Shown piece after piece: positions 42,041 through 64,000 of a stretch of 64,000 nt of DNA. Every line of letters begins with the position of its first letter. Position 1 is the first letter of the stretch. The stretch spans positions 8,859,001 to 8,923,000 of the forward strand of contig NC_133943.1 in assembly GCF_031877795.1 (NCBI RefSeq). The letters run 5' to 3'. The notes under the pieces are model-generated. The model made no database searches, was not told the DNA's origin, and was given only the letters and a program-made list of their open reading frames with translations. The position numbers were made by a program, and so were the translations under genes. The DNA is from Strix aluco (lineage: Eukaryota > Chordata > Aves > Strigiformes > Strigidae).

Positions 42041-44545
42041 TCATGGCACCGGCTGCTAAGTGAAGCTAAGAGAGTCCTGAGAGGGCAGATGGCTGGATTT
42101 TCCCCACACAAAGCATTAACAGGAATCCTCTCACCATAGACACTTGCCATATGCCCGGGGAGAAGGAGAGGGCAGAGGCTGGTACTTCCAGACAAGATAC
42201 CCCCAGGTCTTCCAGAGCCTAGACAAGTCACAGGCTTTGGTTTGGCCAAGAATGTGATTTGCATCTTACAAGCAGAAGCAGCAACTGAGCAGAGTCCTGA
42301 ACCACACAATCCAGCAAGTGTATTTCTCCTGAAGATACAGCCTCAAAACTAAGAGATCTGACATTGCTATTCCAGTTCTGTGAACTCCCAAATGAAGGTC
42401 TTCCCTGGGGAAAAAAATGCTGTCTTTAACTGAGGAGGAATGTTTAGACATTTCCATGGCTCTCTAATTCAGAGTGGGCTGGACCTGAAAGCTCTGAACA
42501 GGAATAAGCCTGGGACACACAGGAACAGGCTGGATTTAGTGACTGCATTTCTGATGCTGATATTTCAAGGTGGATTCGTTCTCCCTCTGCATGATTTTCT
42601 CTGAAACTGTGGCATAACAGAAACAGGATTCTGGTACCTGATAAACTGAAGAGGTGCCTGCGTATGCACGCGAGTTTGTAAGGACGGAAGAGACAAAGCT
42701 ACGTGTCGCAGAGTCTTGAAATTCTCTTTTGCATTGTATAGTGAGTGGGAAAATGGGACTCTGATGCAAACGGAGACATTCTTGAAGGGAGGAAGTCAAA
42801 GCTGAAAGTCTGTATTGTTTTTTTCTTCAGTCTTTCTACATGATAAGATAAATACATGATCTGCATCCAATTTTTTTGCAAAGAGTATGGAGGACTGAGC
42901 AGTGCAGAGTGCTATGTGTTTCCAGTCCAGGACAAGGCAGGATCCCAGGATCTGGTTATCTGTGAAAGGTACAGGAACCTACTCCTGAACTGGTGTGTTT
43001 GGAAGGAAGGAGCCTGAGGGCTCAGAAGAACCACGAGGAGAAAACATGCAGAGCGTGTGCTCAGTGCAGCAGTGATAATGAGAAGAGTTTTCTCATACTT
43101 CAAAGAGTAACTGAATCATCACAAGACTTTTCCATCTCTTCTGTGAACAAAGGGACCAATCAAAAAAAAGTCCTATATGAATGGACTGCCTGGGTACTTA
43201 CTCCATGAGGAGGTCCACACTATGTGGTGACAGCAGAAGAAGGTATAAACAATATCCATCTCATGGTATTTCAATTAAAATCTATATTTTCAGCGCAAGA
43301 CAGACACTGTTTTGATGTAACTGACCTCAAAACCAAAAGTGTTGGTGTTGGTGTCCTGCAGAATTTGTAAATAAGATCAGGACTTTCTGCTAAGCATTAA
43401 CAATAACTAGAGAAGTCAAGAGGACTCACAGATGATATGTACAGTACGTATTTTTGATGCTTCTCTGTTTGGGCAGGTGAGAATGTGAGTAAACCTTACG
43501 TGACAGCAGTTTACGAAAACTGTGAAGTGCAAACTTCCAGCAGCAATCTCTCCTGTCATTACAGAAGTCAGGTTCAAATATGTTTGCCAACAGAAATGGA
43601 ACAAGGAAATAATGTCATCCCATGATCTACATATCCTGCATCAAACTATTTCTTCATAGAGGGAGGCTTAATGTTTGGTATTCTTCAGATCCATGGTGCT
43701 AGGGCAGCTTTTAGGAGCCAGAATATTTTTTCAGGTATACGAACATGGCAAGGCATTAGTTCCTGCTTTATACATCTTCCCACTTTGCTTTGATTCCACA
43801 ATATTTTATTTGGCTTACTCCTACAAATATCATGCAGAACAACTCTGCCAGGCAAGGAGAATCCTAATATTCAAACTGGAGGTTGTCAATCCTGAATGCA
43901 GGATCACAGTGCTACCTTCGAATCGGGATTGCTGCCAAAATCTCTCAGTAGTCTGAGCCACTATGTGGAATATGAGCATCTATAAACAGATTTTGAATTT
44001 TTGCCTACAGTGAATTTAAGCTAAATTCCTCTTTGTCCCTCTCACCCTTTAGTCTGGGTTAGCCTGTTGTCACATTCTGGTGATGCTAAATTTGGCATTT
44101 AGCCAGTGAAGTTTTCCGTAGCCCTAACCATGTTAAACTGCACATCTACAGCTAAATTTGAGGACAGCTGGCCATAACCCTATTTTCTCCCTCTCTTCAT
44201 TGCACTTAGACAATCTGTACAGCCACAGGATACTCTGAAACAATTCCTCCCTGAGCACAGACACTCTGTGGCAGGGGCATCTGCAGGCTCACAAAGTTAG
44301 GCTTCTTGCTGCCCCCTCCATCCTTGGAGGAACCAGGGGTCTGTCGAGCTTGAGGAGGTTGCTATTAAGTAGCAGCAATATTGCTCCGCTAGGTAATGTT
44401 TCTGAGATTATATTTATATTTGGGTAAGTGTAATATTTATTAGCTAGAGAGTGTTGCACAAAGTAATATTGTTCACTTTTCTTTGGCAGTATATGTATGT
44501 GATATGTATTTTTACAAACAATAAAATTGATGAGTCCCAACTGTG
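42041..44545 (+). other. ITK: Probable ITK 3' UTR
   Basis: About 2.5 kb after the ITK stop, with no credible coding frame and no recognisable repeat. It ends near an AATAAA at 44520-44525, which gives a 3' UTR close in length to the roughly 2.4 kb that I recall for human ITK mRNA. An earlier ATTAAA (43274-43279) could serve a shorter form, and another AATAAA lies at 46139-46144. ATTTA pentamers at 44412-44416 and 44435-44439 suggest AU-rich control of mRNA stability. This is inferred; no transcript evidence is available. Confidence 0.55.
44520..44525 (+). terminator. ITK: Candidate ITK poly(A) signal AATAAA
   Basis: Canonical hexamer 2.48 kb after the stop codon. The downstream GT-rich element is weak. 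Alternatives are ATTAAA at 43274 and AATAAA at 46139. Confidence 0.45.
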
Positions 44546-46899
44546 GCTTTCACTATATGTTACCAAAAATTCAAAAACCATCCTCATGCACTTATAATCA
44601 TACAGCTTGCTGTTCTTCCAAATCCTCCCCACCAAGAAGGAAACATGCTTCTTCTGGCTTTCTGAAATATCTCTGCTCCCCAGAACTATGGCTATGTTCT
44701 GGGGTTAGATTATGTGCTGGGTTTATGGGGGTAGAAAGTATTCAGAATGTCTACAAATTGTGTAATTTACTGTATGGACACAATGATTTTTAGGTCTAAA
44801 CATCCCTTGTGGTGGCTTTAAATTCTCTGAATCTTCATAAAATAGGGGTAGTAATATTTGAGTGCTCCCAAAGGGTGTTTCCCCACAATTATTTACAGGG
44901 GACTTCACAAATCTGAAAAGGCCAGTGTCATACTGCGATAACTGCATGGTATTAATTGATATTAATACACTGTAACACACAGTGTATTATGGTATGGTCT
45001 TCTCACAGCAGTTTTAAGGCCTGTGCCCTTCATTTGGCTTAACTAGGTACGTTCCCCACAATGTAGAGGTGAGAATATCAGCTGTCTTCTGCCACAGAAT
45101 GAATAACCCTTCTCTGAATACCCCTTCCCTGTCTCCTTGGAAAGTATTTGTAATGTGCTGAGTGTTTAGACCGTTCCCCCTTTGCCAGTTTGACCCTCTC
45201 TGCTTGGCTGTATTTCAGAGAGGTGAGAGGATGTGCTTGTCCCTGCCTTTGCCACCTGGTTACCGGAGGTGGTGGGTGCACGGCTCTGCCTACGTCACAC
45301 ATTTGGCCGGAGCTGAGGCCCGGAGCACTGTCCCAGCGTGTCCCCAACCTGCTGCTGAGACGGCCAGGTGCTGGCACAGCCAGGCTGGCATCCCAGCTAG
45401 GAAAAGGCAGTCAAGCAGTAACCTCATCTAGAAAGAGCAGCTGATGCTCCTCAGTGGAGACCAGTGGCTGAAGTGAGTGCAGCAGCATTAGCCATGAAAA
45501 ACTCTTTCCTGGGCATGTGCTGGTCACCCCAGGGAAACAGGGGTTGTTGGTACCTGTTCCAGTGGATAATTACCTTAAAATCAGGCCTGAAAAAATCCAG
45601 AATTTCCTGAAACATTTTTTAATGAACATGTTTCTCTCTGATGTTTGGCTTTGTCCTCTCTGAATGCTGCGCTTGTCAGCACGGCAGGGTTCAGGTGAAT
45701 GGCTCTGCTAAATCTCACTTGGCAACCACTTCAAATTGGTGTGTATTCTTCTGTTCAGCTCACCCCGCCATGATGTTATCTCTCCCCCCCCACATAACCC
45801 GCTGATGCACACACTCCTGCATCTGTAGCTGCATGGGGCCTGCCCCTCACTGCCATTCTTCCCAGCCTGCAGAGAAGCTCGTTTTATTATTCTACCATCT
45901 AAGACAACACAGAGAAGAAAATTACAACAATACCATAACAGTCATGGAATTCCCATCACCCTGAGCCTGGCTGATCATGGGAGCAGATTAAACTGCGCAA
46001 AAATACTCCACAGCAGTTTTTACTGCCACAGTTTTCTTGAACTGACCTTGTTTCACCCACGGCCTCAGAGCAATATTAGCCGTTAAATCTTTTGGATCTG
46101 CAGTAACAGTGCTCACTTACTGAATTTTTCTGACAAGTAATAAATAGTAAAAAGAAGAATGATGGCTACAAAATGTTCCAGTCAAAGGTGAGATAGAAGA
46201 AATGCTATGAAGGGGAAGAAGAGTCTACTCCCAGAGATGCTATTAACAGATTTTCTCAGGTGTGGTCCTGTCCATTAAAACAAAGATAATTCCTCAGACT
46301 GCCTTGCTGCTTTTGTAGGCTGATGCTCAGGAAAGGGACACTGCCAGGGCCAACAAGGAAATATAGCTAGACCTGTATCTAGACTTTCAACAGTTCTTGG
46401 GTATCCACCACCGTCTTTCAACAAACAGACAGCCGCATCAGAAGCTGGGAGGGCTGCAGAAAAATGAATGAAGGCCCCGTACAGGGTTTCTATCCATCAC
46501 CATGAGGCTATGTTCCTCTGAAAGCTGTAAGAGGTCCAGTTTGGATTTCACAGGAGATCTAAAGAGCTGTATTGGAGCTTTAAAAAGAAGCATGAGCAGA
46601 AGGACTGGAAACGTCCCTGAAGAAATATGCCAGATGCCAAAAATGCCAAAAAGATCTTTTGGATGCGGTGCTGACTCAGAAGAGGCTTGGAGCTCTGAGG
46701 AAAGGCATTGCCTTCTGGTTTTGGTCTCTAACACGCTCAGCGATCCAAGGCTTTACATGTATTAAGAGGGCTTGCGTTAAAATGGCAGGTAAAACCCAAG
46801 GAGCGTACAGGTCCTCTGAGGGGAAGAGAGGCTGAACACCCGAGACCCTGCAGCCTCAGCAGCAGGGAGATGGGGATCCCCAGCCGGCTCCTGCCTTCT
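44546..46899. other. Intergenic gap between ITK and the CYFIP2 promoter
   Basis: 2.3 kb with no recognisable gene. The frame at 46502-46765 lacks splice context. GC content climbs from about 46.8 kb into the CpG island. Confidence 0.55.
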
Positions 46900-47239
46900 C
46901 AGGGACCCAAACGTTCTCACCCAGCTTCAGGCCTCCGGGGGGCTGCGGCAGCCGCCCCCGGCCCTGTCCCCTCCGTGCACCGGGGGGGCTGGTGGCCTTT
47001 CCCCTGCCCGCGGGGGGGCCCATGGGCACCGCTCTGCCGCCACCCCAACCTTCCCCCGGCGGAGCGGCCGCGGCAGGAGGGCCCCACCGGGGGGGGAGGG
47101 GGGGGGATGCGGCCCCCGGCCCCGCAGCGCATCGCCCGCGCTGCCCGGGGGAGGAGCCGCCCGCGCCGCTCCAGCCCCTTCCCGCGGCGGGGACCGGGGC
47201 TCCCCCCGCCGCCGTGCGGAGGGGCCGGCGGAGAGCCGC

Positions 47240-47331
47240 GGAAGTGCACTTGCTGCAGCCATTTCCTGCTCTTTGTGCGGGCGGCGCGGAGCATCCCGCG
47301 GCGCGGAGCATCGCACCCCGCGGAGCGCCAG
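47240..47331 (+). other. CYFIP2: Candidate CYFIP2 non-coding exon 1
   Basis: A strong donor GCGCCAG|GTGAGC at 47331/47332 in the centre of the CpG island, with no in-frame start required because the CYFIP2 ATG is in the next exon, whose acceptor lies 24 bases before it. The 5' edge is arbitrary since the start of transcription cannot be read from sequence. Splicing to the exon at 54196 is inferred. Confidence 0.5.
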
Positions 47332-47337
47332 GTGAGC

Positions 47338-47370
47338 GGGGCGGGGGGGGGCGCGGGGGAGGCGCGGGGG
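47338..47370 (+). other. G-quadruplex-type sequence at start of CYFIP2 intron 1
   Basis: Four G-runs at 47338-47341, 47343-47351, 47355-47359 and 47366-47370, with loops of 1, 3 and 6 bases, starting six bases after the candidate exon 1 donor. It fits the usual G4 pattern on the coding strand, so it could fold in both DNA and pre-mRNA. Confidence 0.75.
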
Positions 47371-47673
47371 ATGCGCGGCTTCACCCTCTCCCTTCCACCC
47401 ACCCTCCCTCCCTCTCCCGGGGCTGCGCCCGCCGCCGCCGAGCCCGGTGTCCCCCGGGCGGGCTGAGCGGGGCCTGGGGAGGGGGCAGCGGCGGGGCAGG
47501 TGCCGCCGCCCCGGGGCAGAGGGAGGGCGGGAGGCCCGGCCGGGCCGGGATGGGATGTGCGGGGATGTATCCCACAATGCCTAGAGCTACCTGCGGCGTT
47601 CAGCCTCCCCGCGGCCGCTGCAAAGCGCCGGGGGAAAAAAAAATAGCGCAAATCCCCCTCTCTTCCCTAAACA

Positions 47674-47695
47674 CACCCCCCCCACCCACCCCCCC
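47674..47695 (-). other. C-rich tract, minus-strand G4 candidate
   Basis: Runs of C (about eight, three and seven) separated by single A bases just downstream of the first G4 motif. On the minus strand these are G-runs that could form a quadruplex, on the plus strand an i-motif. Confidence 0.6.
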
Positions 47696-47839
47696 AGCGC
47701 CGCCCCGCATCCCGGCTCGGCGCCCCCGGGACGGGGGAAGGGGCCGAGCCCCGGGCCCGGCGGGCGCTGCAGGCCCCACCGCGGGCGGCAGCGCGAAGCC
47801 GAGCCGGGGTCGCGGCGATGCTGGGCGCAGGGAGAAAGG

Positions 47840-47881
47840 GGGATGGAGGAGATGATGGAGGAGGTGATGGAGGAGCGGCGG
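47840..47881 (+). repeat. GATGGAGGA-type repeat
   Basis: Imperfect 9- to 15-mer repeats of GATGGAGGA / GATGATGGAGGAGGT inside the CpG island, in CYFIP2 intron 1. A small purine-rich minisatellite. Confidence 0.75.
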
Positions 47882-50800
47882 AGCCGGGCCGGGGGCTGAA
47901 GGTGGCCCCGGCGGGGGCTCCCGAGCAGCGCCCGGATCACCCGTGGCGTGAAAATATGGTGTCCCTGGGGGAGGAGGGGGAAGGAGGAAGCGATGGGGTC
48001 TGAGCCGGGGTTGGGAGCGATGGGCTGGCGCTGCGCCCGCAGGTTCGTGCTTTGGCGTCGGTTGGAGTCGGCAAAACCTCTTTCCCTTCCAAAACCGCCG
48101 CGTTTCCCGTTGCGTGAGGCCGGTGAGGAGCAAGGTGCGCCCCGGGAAGCGTTTCTTTGTATCGAACTTTCCACCCGAGGATGCTGGAAATGCGTGGTGG
48201 TGCCAGCCGCATCCCACCTGGGGAGGAACGGATGGATTCTGCAGGAAATCTCCGAGGGTTGGAAGGACCGGGAAGGAATGAGGAGAAGAAACAGAGGCAC
48301 ATACTAAAACCTCCCTGCCTGCTTAGGGTTGTTTTGGAGGAGGGTGACGGTTGTGTGTGTGCTGTCAGAGGACGCTGCCAGCAGCAGGGCTTGTCTCCCT
48401 TCGCCATCTGCCGCTTTCCACGGGGGGGTCCTAATTGGGGGGGTTGGGTCACAAAGATGTCGTAGAATTAGGCTGAGTCGCTAAACCCTCTGTGCCCTTC
48501 TTGCCCTGCACAGATACCAAGAAAAAGCACCCTCATGTTTTGCGTGATGACAGTTGCCTGGGGTTAGTCACTGAGATGGGTGACTAGCCTGGTATTTTGG
48601 TGTCTGTCACAGCCGTATAATTCTAGGGTAACTCCCTGCAGAGGATAATTATTTTCTCCTTTTCTCTGTACAGTTAATTGTTATTAAGCCTGAGGAATAT
48701 AGAAAAATCTTCCATTTTCTGACCAGGGTCTGTTGAGCAAAGCAAACTATGTTGATTTCATGATAATAATTTTATTAACAATCAGTTATCATCTTTGCAT
48801 GAAAAATGGAAAAATTGGTTCTGGAAGATCAATAACTGGCCAACTATTAACAATGCTGTCCTGTATGATTTAATTTCCCAAGAAGCACTTTAACTGTCAG
48901 CTGTGGGGTTGCTTGTAAACTTGCTCTAAATTTCTCAACTATATTAGAAACGTAGCTTCCTATACCTGCCTCCTTCCCTGACACTCTTTCTTTGGCACCA
49001 GAAAAAAAAAAAATGAAGTTATTCTAAAAGAAATAAATTCCAAAATAATTGTGTTGCTGAGATACAAGGACATCATAAATGCCTGGAACTCAGCCCTAAT
49101 GGAATGGCAGAAAACGTACAGATACAGAAAACCAGCTTCAGGAGTCATGCAGTTTGGCTTCCTTTTTTAATGGGAAGGGTAATTTCATGGTTATTAACAT
49201 CCGTGTCCGTGTAGGGCAGGAGCCCAGCTCTGCCAGCCTCGCTCATCCTGGCTGTGTTTATTTGCTTCTGCAAAGAACCTCTTGACTGTGGTGGTGGTTG
49301 CAATTACAAGTAATTCTTAGAGCATGAGAGAAGGGGTTGATGACATGCATTCTAAAACACAGGGGACTTTAATTCCATGCATTTTAGGTGAGGGTCAAAC
49401 TAAAGTTTTGCACCCTGAAGTTACTCTTCTTGACTAAAAATATGTTGGTGGCCAGGAGCATTTATCCTCCTTGTGCTGTGAGGCAGTGGGTACCAGGAAC
49501 GCTCTGCTTTTATGCACCCAAGACATCAGTCGGCTGGGGTACTTGTTGGGCCAGGGTGGCTCCTGACCACTGGTTAGATGCTATTTTGGAGTAAAAGGGA
49601 GAAACATTATCACAGGGGCAAAAATAAATTAAATTACTTTCCCAGGTTACCCAGGGACTGGGCATCAGAGCTGGAGAAGATGCTCAGGAGGTGTCCAGAA
49701 GAAGTTTGTCCTCCTTCTCTACCTTGCCATCTCCCCAGCAAAAGTCATTTTGCTGCTCATCTCACCCCGGGCTTGCAGGGCTTAGACCCTGTCTTACTGC
49801 CAATCTCCTGGGCAATTCCCATTTTTTTCTTGCCTCCTTTCCTGCTCTTAGTACGAACTGCAGCTCCAGCGTGAATGTCTGCTGTAGGAGCAGGTGAGCT
49901 GAAAAACCAAAACAGCCTGTGCCACTTCCCCAGAGCTCTCAGCTGTGCAGCTTGGAAGCCAAGCACACATGCATGCAACATATTCATTGTGGCCCTGCTT
50001 TTAAAAGTCTTTCTTTGTTCCCCCAAGCTGCTCTAACAATAAAGTCGTCTTTGTTCCTCTCGCTGCGAAGAGGATGATATTGCACCGATACTTCTGGGCA
50101 AGCGTTTTGGTGGGGAAGGTAGGACCTGCCCTGCAAATTCAGACATCTGGAATATCCATCTTCGCTCCTTCCCAAAGCCTTCCTATGCTGTCTGTTAGAT
50201 CTGGGCCCCAGGCTGCTGCCACAACAGAGTTGCTGTTTTAGGAAAATTTCCATTTCGGGGTGGTGGGGCCATGCCCTGTGCATGGACCCCACGTGGCTGG
50301 CTCCCTGCGATGTCCAGAAGTCCCAGCGCCTCTGTGGTCATTTGGCTTTAGAAGGTGTAAGAGATGGCCAGAGGAGTTGCGATCGAGCTACAGGATGGGA
50401 AGAGGAAGTCTCTGCAGCAGATGGACAGAAAGTGTGGGCAGCGCTCGTTAGCACCAGTGCTCATTAGCAGAAGAGGTAATCAGCCCAGTGACTGCATCCC
50501 TCTCCAGGGTTTCACTGGGGTGGGGTTGGCTCCTGCCAGGCTTATGTTCAGTTTTGCCAAAACATGTAGGACCAGAGGGACTTTGGCCTCTGACCAGCAG
50601 CAGCAGGATATGGAGAAGAAAGTAGTTTTGTCAGACTGCTCCCAGCAGCCTGTGTGGCTGTGTTTGAGTCCACGCAGGCAGGATATGCTTCCTGTGTGCG
50701 AGGAAAAGCCTCGCCCTGTCACACACGTGTTGCGGCAGCAAAAAAGCCCCGTTCCTGGGCAGGCTGCTGTGCTGCTCCCCAGGCAGTGAGGCCCCCATCC

Positions 50801-52964
50801 CCAGGGCCATGTGTGCCAAAGCGCCGTCGGCAAACCACCAACATGGGCTGACTCTCTTCCTAGCATGGCCGTCCCTGCCCTGGGGCCCACGTGGTGGATG
50901 GTGGTTAAGGCTTAACGAGGACTTTTTGATGAGTGTCCCCAGGGATCCCCATCTTCTCTGGGCTGGAGCCGCTTGGTCGCTGCCCCATTTCCTGACAGCT
51001 GCCGCCCTCATTGCTGGACCGAGAGGATGAAGCTGGATTTGCCAGGGCAGCCCCAGCACGTTTGTGTAAGAAACCTTTTTGCAGGAAGGTGAGGGAGGAT
51101 GGCGTGGGTGGGTCTGTTGCAGTGGGACTTCCCCTTTCGGCTCTCCCAGGCAACCCCCGTGGTGGGGGGAGACGACACAGCACCCCATGGACCATTCCAA
51201 GAAATGCTGCTGCCTTCAGAGCCTTCCCCAGTGCACAGCCCCTCTCACTGCTAGATGCTTCCTACTGGCAGTGGAACCCAACCACAAGCAGGGCCCCCAC
51301 CAGCCCTACAGCCACCCCAGGGAGCAGGTGAGGGGCCGCTTGGGGCTGCTCTTCTACGGACGATCTGGGGTGAGGATCCAGGTCTGCCAGCCCTGGAGCA
51401 GTAACCCCTCAGTCACACGCTCCGGCTGTGAGGTTGCTGTCTGTCGCAGTGTGGTGCAGGCATGAGACCCAGGGGAAGTCCTGGCAGACCACGCTTTTCC
51501 CCGTCGCCTCCGTTGGTTTTGCTGTTGGGCTTAGGAAAGCGTAGAACTGAAATTGGGAGTCCCCGTGAAGACTCATCTGTTAAACCCACAAGGTCTGTGT
51601 AGTTTCTCCATCTGCATCCAGGTTCTTGCACTCTGCTCAACCATGGCAAAGCACGGGGTGGGCCAACAGCCAATTGCACCACTGGCTCACTATGGCTTGA
51701 CACTTCCTTTTCTGTTCATATATTTCTACACACTGCCTCTCTTCCTCTATTTGAGTGCAAGATCTTTGGGGCAGGGACTGGCTTAGTCTGGCTGGTTTGC
51801 GGCTGCCCAGCACAGCAGGACCCTGACACTATTTGGGACCATATCTTCTGGTATGGCCCAAACAGCAGCAATAATTGAGTCCCTTGAGTTGCTGAGCTCT
51901 TTGGGTGTCACAGGATTACTGGGGAAACATCTTTGATTATAGCAGACTGCCAGCATATTACACAAATGGCCACAGAGTTTGACTTACAGAAAAATGAAAA
52001 ATGAGCCCAAATAAACAGCCACCATCCTCAAAGCTATAAAGCGGAAGGTTCTCATCTTCCTAAGCCTGAAGTATGTAATGAAGCATGTGTGAGTACCAGG
52101 GGTGTTGTTCTGGGAGCCCAGAGACGAGTCTTGAGGCACTGGAGGGTGGTGGAGAGTGGTGGGCAGCCGAGGAGGTCCATGGGGCTTGGGCAAGTGGAGC
52201 TGCCAGCCCAGCGCGGAGCAGCACCGGGTGCTCACAGGCAGGGAGGAAGCTGCTCTGCCTGCGGCGTGCCCGGACGTAATGTCTGGCTTTGACAGCTGCT
52301 ACAATTTGTAACAGGAAACCATTTTAGTAAAGAGGGGTGAAGAAGGGAACAGAAATTTGAGCATGCAGGGGAAGGGCTGCTTGAGATTATTTTTTTCCAG
52401 GTATTTATTTCATGGTGCTTCAGCTGCAGGTATAACCAAGCCTGTTTCTCACCTGCCTGGTACCTTGGGGAGGCATCTGTAGAGGTGGAATGGGTTTTAC
52501 CAGGCTCATACATGTTCTTGCAGCCCACGCACGCAGGCAGCAACAGTGACAAGAGGCACAGCAGCAGCATCCCTCTTGTCACCTAACATGAAGTCACCCG
52601 AGGACTGCACAGAGCACGCATCCCCCTTGGTCTTTGCTGGGTGCATGTGTGTCTTATCTACGGACATCCCAAAGCCATTGTCCTTCCATGCTCCCAGTGC
52701 TGGAAATGAAAAGCAAACATATTCTTGGAAACAGTGACTCAATTAAAAAAAAAAAAAAATAAAGGACCTAAGGGATTTGTAGCAGATAATCAGCTGAATA
52801 TGAGCACATATAGAGCTGCTGCTGCGACCAAAGGAACTGGTGGGATTGTACGCAAGGAGAGAGGGTACTTGCTGTTGTATCTGGTGCTTATGCAGACACT
52901 GCTGGAGCCTTGTGTCCTTCTATGGTGTCTGCACTTCAGCAAAAAAGTTGCAAAATTGGATCAA

Positions 52965-53200
52965 GCTTAGAGAAAAGCCAAAGAGATGATTAAAGGATTG
53001 GAAAATATGCTTCTGTAACAAGGCAGCCAAAGAGCTCAGTCTGCTTGCCTGAGCCAAAGTGAAGGTTGCAGGGTGTTTTATTGAAATACGTGTCTTGATG
53101 GGAACTTTTATAATAGAGAGCTCTACTGTCTTGCAGATTAGAGTGATTAAACTCTATGGCTCGCATTTGAAACTAGACAGGCTCTGAGTGGGGAAAAAAA
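52965..53200 (+). mobile_element. Ancient CR1-like fragment
   Basis: The stretch 'agagatgattaaaggattgg' (about 52981-53000) followed by 'aaaatatg' and, further on, a TTTATAATAGAG block follows the order of the internal 3' region of old CR1 elements. It is heavily diverged, has no tail, and its edges are approximate. Confidence 0.5.
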
Positions 53201-54195
53201 CACCTGGAGAAGGGGGAGGCGATTTGCTAATCAAATGACATGTCAATATTTAAAGCAAGTTCTCTCTCTGCAAATGTTTAAATTCAGTGGAGTGTTTTTC
53301 TAGGAGACACATGCTCTAGGTCAGCCACTGCTATTGCACGGGGATTAGGTATTAACTGGGGAAGCCCTGTGGCTGTGATTATACAACCGCTCAGCCTGGG
53401 TGACAGCAGCTGTCCCTCCATGCTTGGGGTCTTACAGCAAAGGTGAATCACAAAGGAACTAAGGGACATAGAGGTTTGTCCTGAGGTTCCCACTAGGGTA
53501 AGTGCCAGTGAGCTTTCAGAAATGTTTCCCTTTGCTTTTTATTTCATATGCAACTGGCACCGTTGGCAGCTTTGTGGCAAGCCAGGACTGGGCAGGGGTC
53601 ACTGCATGTGTGGTAAAACCAGGGAAAATTTTAACAGCGACTTCTTTTTTTGCTGCTTGCAGTGCCACAGCCTGCCTGCGCAGCTCTCAATCCTTTCCGG
53701 TTCACCTTTGAGAATGCAGTTTGTTGTTTACAGTTTCCAGTGTTGTTCCAGTTTCCTTCTCATGTGTGTGAGAAGGAGAGCATGTGAGCATCAGCTTCAG
53801 TCATACTTTTCTAATCATGCTGCTTTGAGAGATATTTTTGATAGCGCCGCTTTGCATTTCAGAGCACACGCTTTCACTCAGGGCTGCTAAAGCTGCACTG
53901 CAGCACCCAGCTGTGCTCTGTCTTAAAACAGTTTTGCATAGAGTTAAGCAGAGAAGGACATGGGTGGGTAGTTGTGTTCCTCTTATTCTGCATTCCTACT
54001 CTGCTGTTGAATCACAGAAGGAGCAATGACATAGAGATGTAGGTTAAATACACAAGAAAAGCAAAACAAGATAAACCGGGACTGTGTCTCTTGCAGTGCC
54101 AGCCAGTCGTGGTTCTGGTTTTGTCCTTTGGTGCTTTCCCACTCAGTCTTCTGGCTGCTATCTGTCTATCACCCTCTCTTTTCCTTTGGATTTAG

Positions 54196-64000
<9,805 letters not shown>

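Larger units (their letters stand above)
46900..48130 (+). promoter_or_regulatory. CYFIP2: CpG island, probable CYFIP2 promoter
   Basis: An abrupt block of very GC-rich, CpG-dense sequence in an otherwise AT-rich window, with no TATA box. Within the probable start region are an ETS-type GCGGAAGTG (47238-47246), a YY1-type GCAGCCATTTCC (47255-47266, an AAATGGC match on the minus strand) and many GC boxes. A broad, TATA-less CpG-island promoter fits a widely expressed gene such as CYFIP2. Long open frames on both strands here are a by-product of GC-rich sequence lacking stops. The edges are approximate. Confidence 0.8.
47332..54195 (+). other. CYFIP2: Inferred CYFIP2 intron 1
   Basis: 6.9 kb between the candidate exon 1 donor and the start-codon exon. 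It holds the 3' half of the CpG island, simple repeats, a poly-A run (about 52744-52758) and an old CR1-like fragment (52965-53200). Open frames of up to about 190 codons between 50.4 and 51.5 kb on both strands reflect locally GC-rich sequence and match nothing known to me. Confidence 0.5.

Noticed and set aside
46856-48465. Several open frames of 100-290 codons on both strands
   Set aside because: All lie in the CpG island, where GC-rich sequence lacks stop codons. The products are Pro/Gly/Arg/Ala-rich with no domain, and frames overlap on both strands.
50480-51465. Overlapping frames of 96-189 codons on both strands in CYFIP2 intron 1
   Set aside because: Locally GC-rich sequence, no splice context, no recognisable domain, and competing frames on both strands.

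Overview
This is a vertebrate, almost certainly avian, nuclear window. There are no operons or bacterial features. It carries two split genes on the + strand: a complete ITK (IL2-inducible T-cell tyrosine kinase, 17 coding exons, positions 10428-42040, 620 residues) and the 5' part of CYFIP2 (candidate untranslated first exon in a CpG island near 47.2-47.3 kb, then eight coding exons from 54220 to 63405 encoding residues 1-300). ITK followed by CYFIP2 in the same orientation is the order known from human chromosome 5q33. Bird origin is indicated by CR1 LINE copies, one with the typical ATTCTATG 3' repeat tail (651-1042), and by a solo LTR (about 7680-8274) of a family I recall from Neoaves genomes. 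The bird is therefore probably not a galliform.

Layout: 1-10.4 kb is intergenic DNA with a CR1 copy, a solo LTR, a short tandem duplication and no recognisable gene. From 10.4 to 42.0 kb lies ITK, with a 14.2 kb first intron holding a degraded CR1, then exons for the PH domain, zinc-binding BTK motif, proline-rich segment, SH3, SH2 and kinase domains. From 42.0 to about 44.5 kb is the probable ITK 3' UTR, ending at an AATAAA preceded by ATTTA motifs. From 44.5 to 46.9 kb is a short intergenic gap. The CpG island at about 46.9-48.1 kb is the probable CYFIP2 promoter. CYFIP2 then runs off the right edge inside intron 9.

Function: ITK is a Tec-family kinase acting below the T-cell receptor (PIP3 recruitment, LCK phosphorylation, PLC-gamma1 activation). 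CYFIP2 is a subunit of the WAVE regulatory complex that links Rac1 to Arp2/3 actin assembly. Both work in T-cell signalling and actin control, but they are separate transcription units and nothing here shows co-regulation.

All coding exons join in frame. By my reading 24 of the 25 coding-exon boundaries that need a donor or acceptor use GT-AG introns; the exception is CYFIP2 intron 7, which uses a GC donor. Protein comparisons are against human sequences from memory, not a search. I found no evidence for an undescribed system. The most notable items are the GC-AG intron, a nested palindrome in CYFIP2 intron 4, G-quadruplex-type runs at the CYFIP2 exon 1 donor, and the LTR upstream of ITK.
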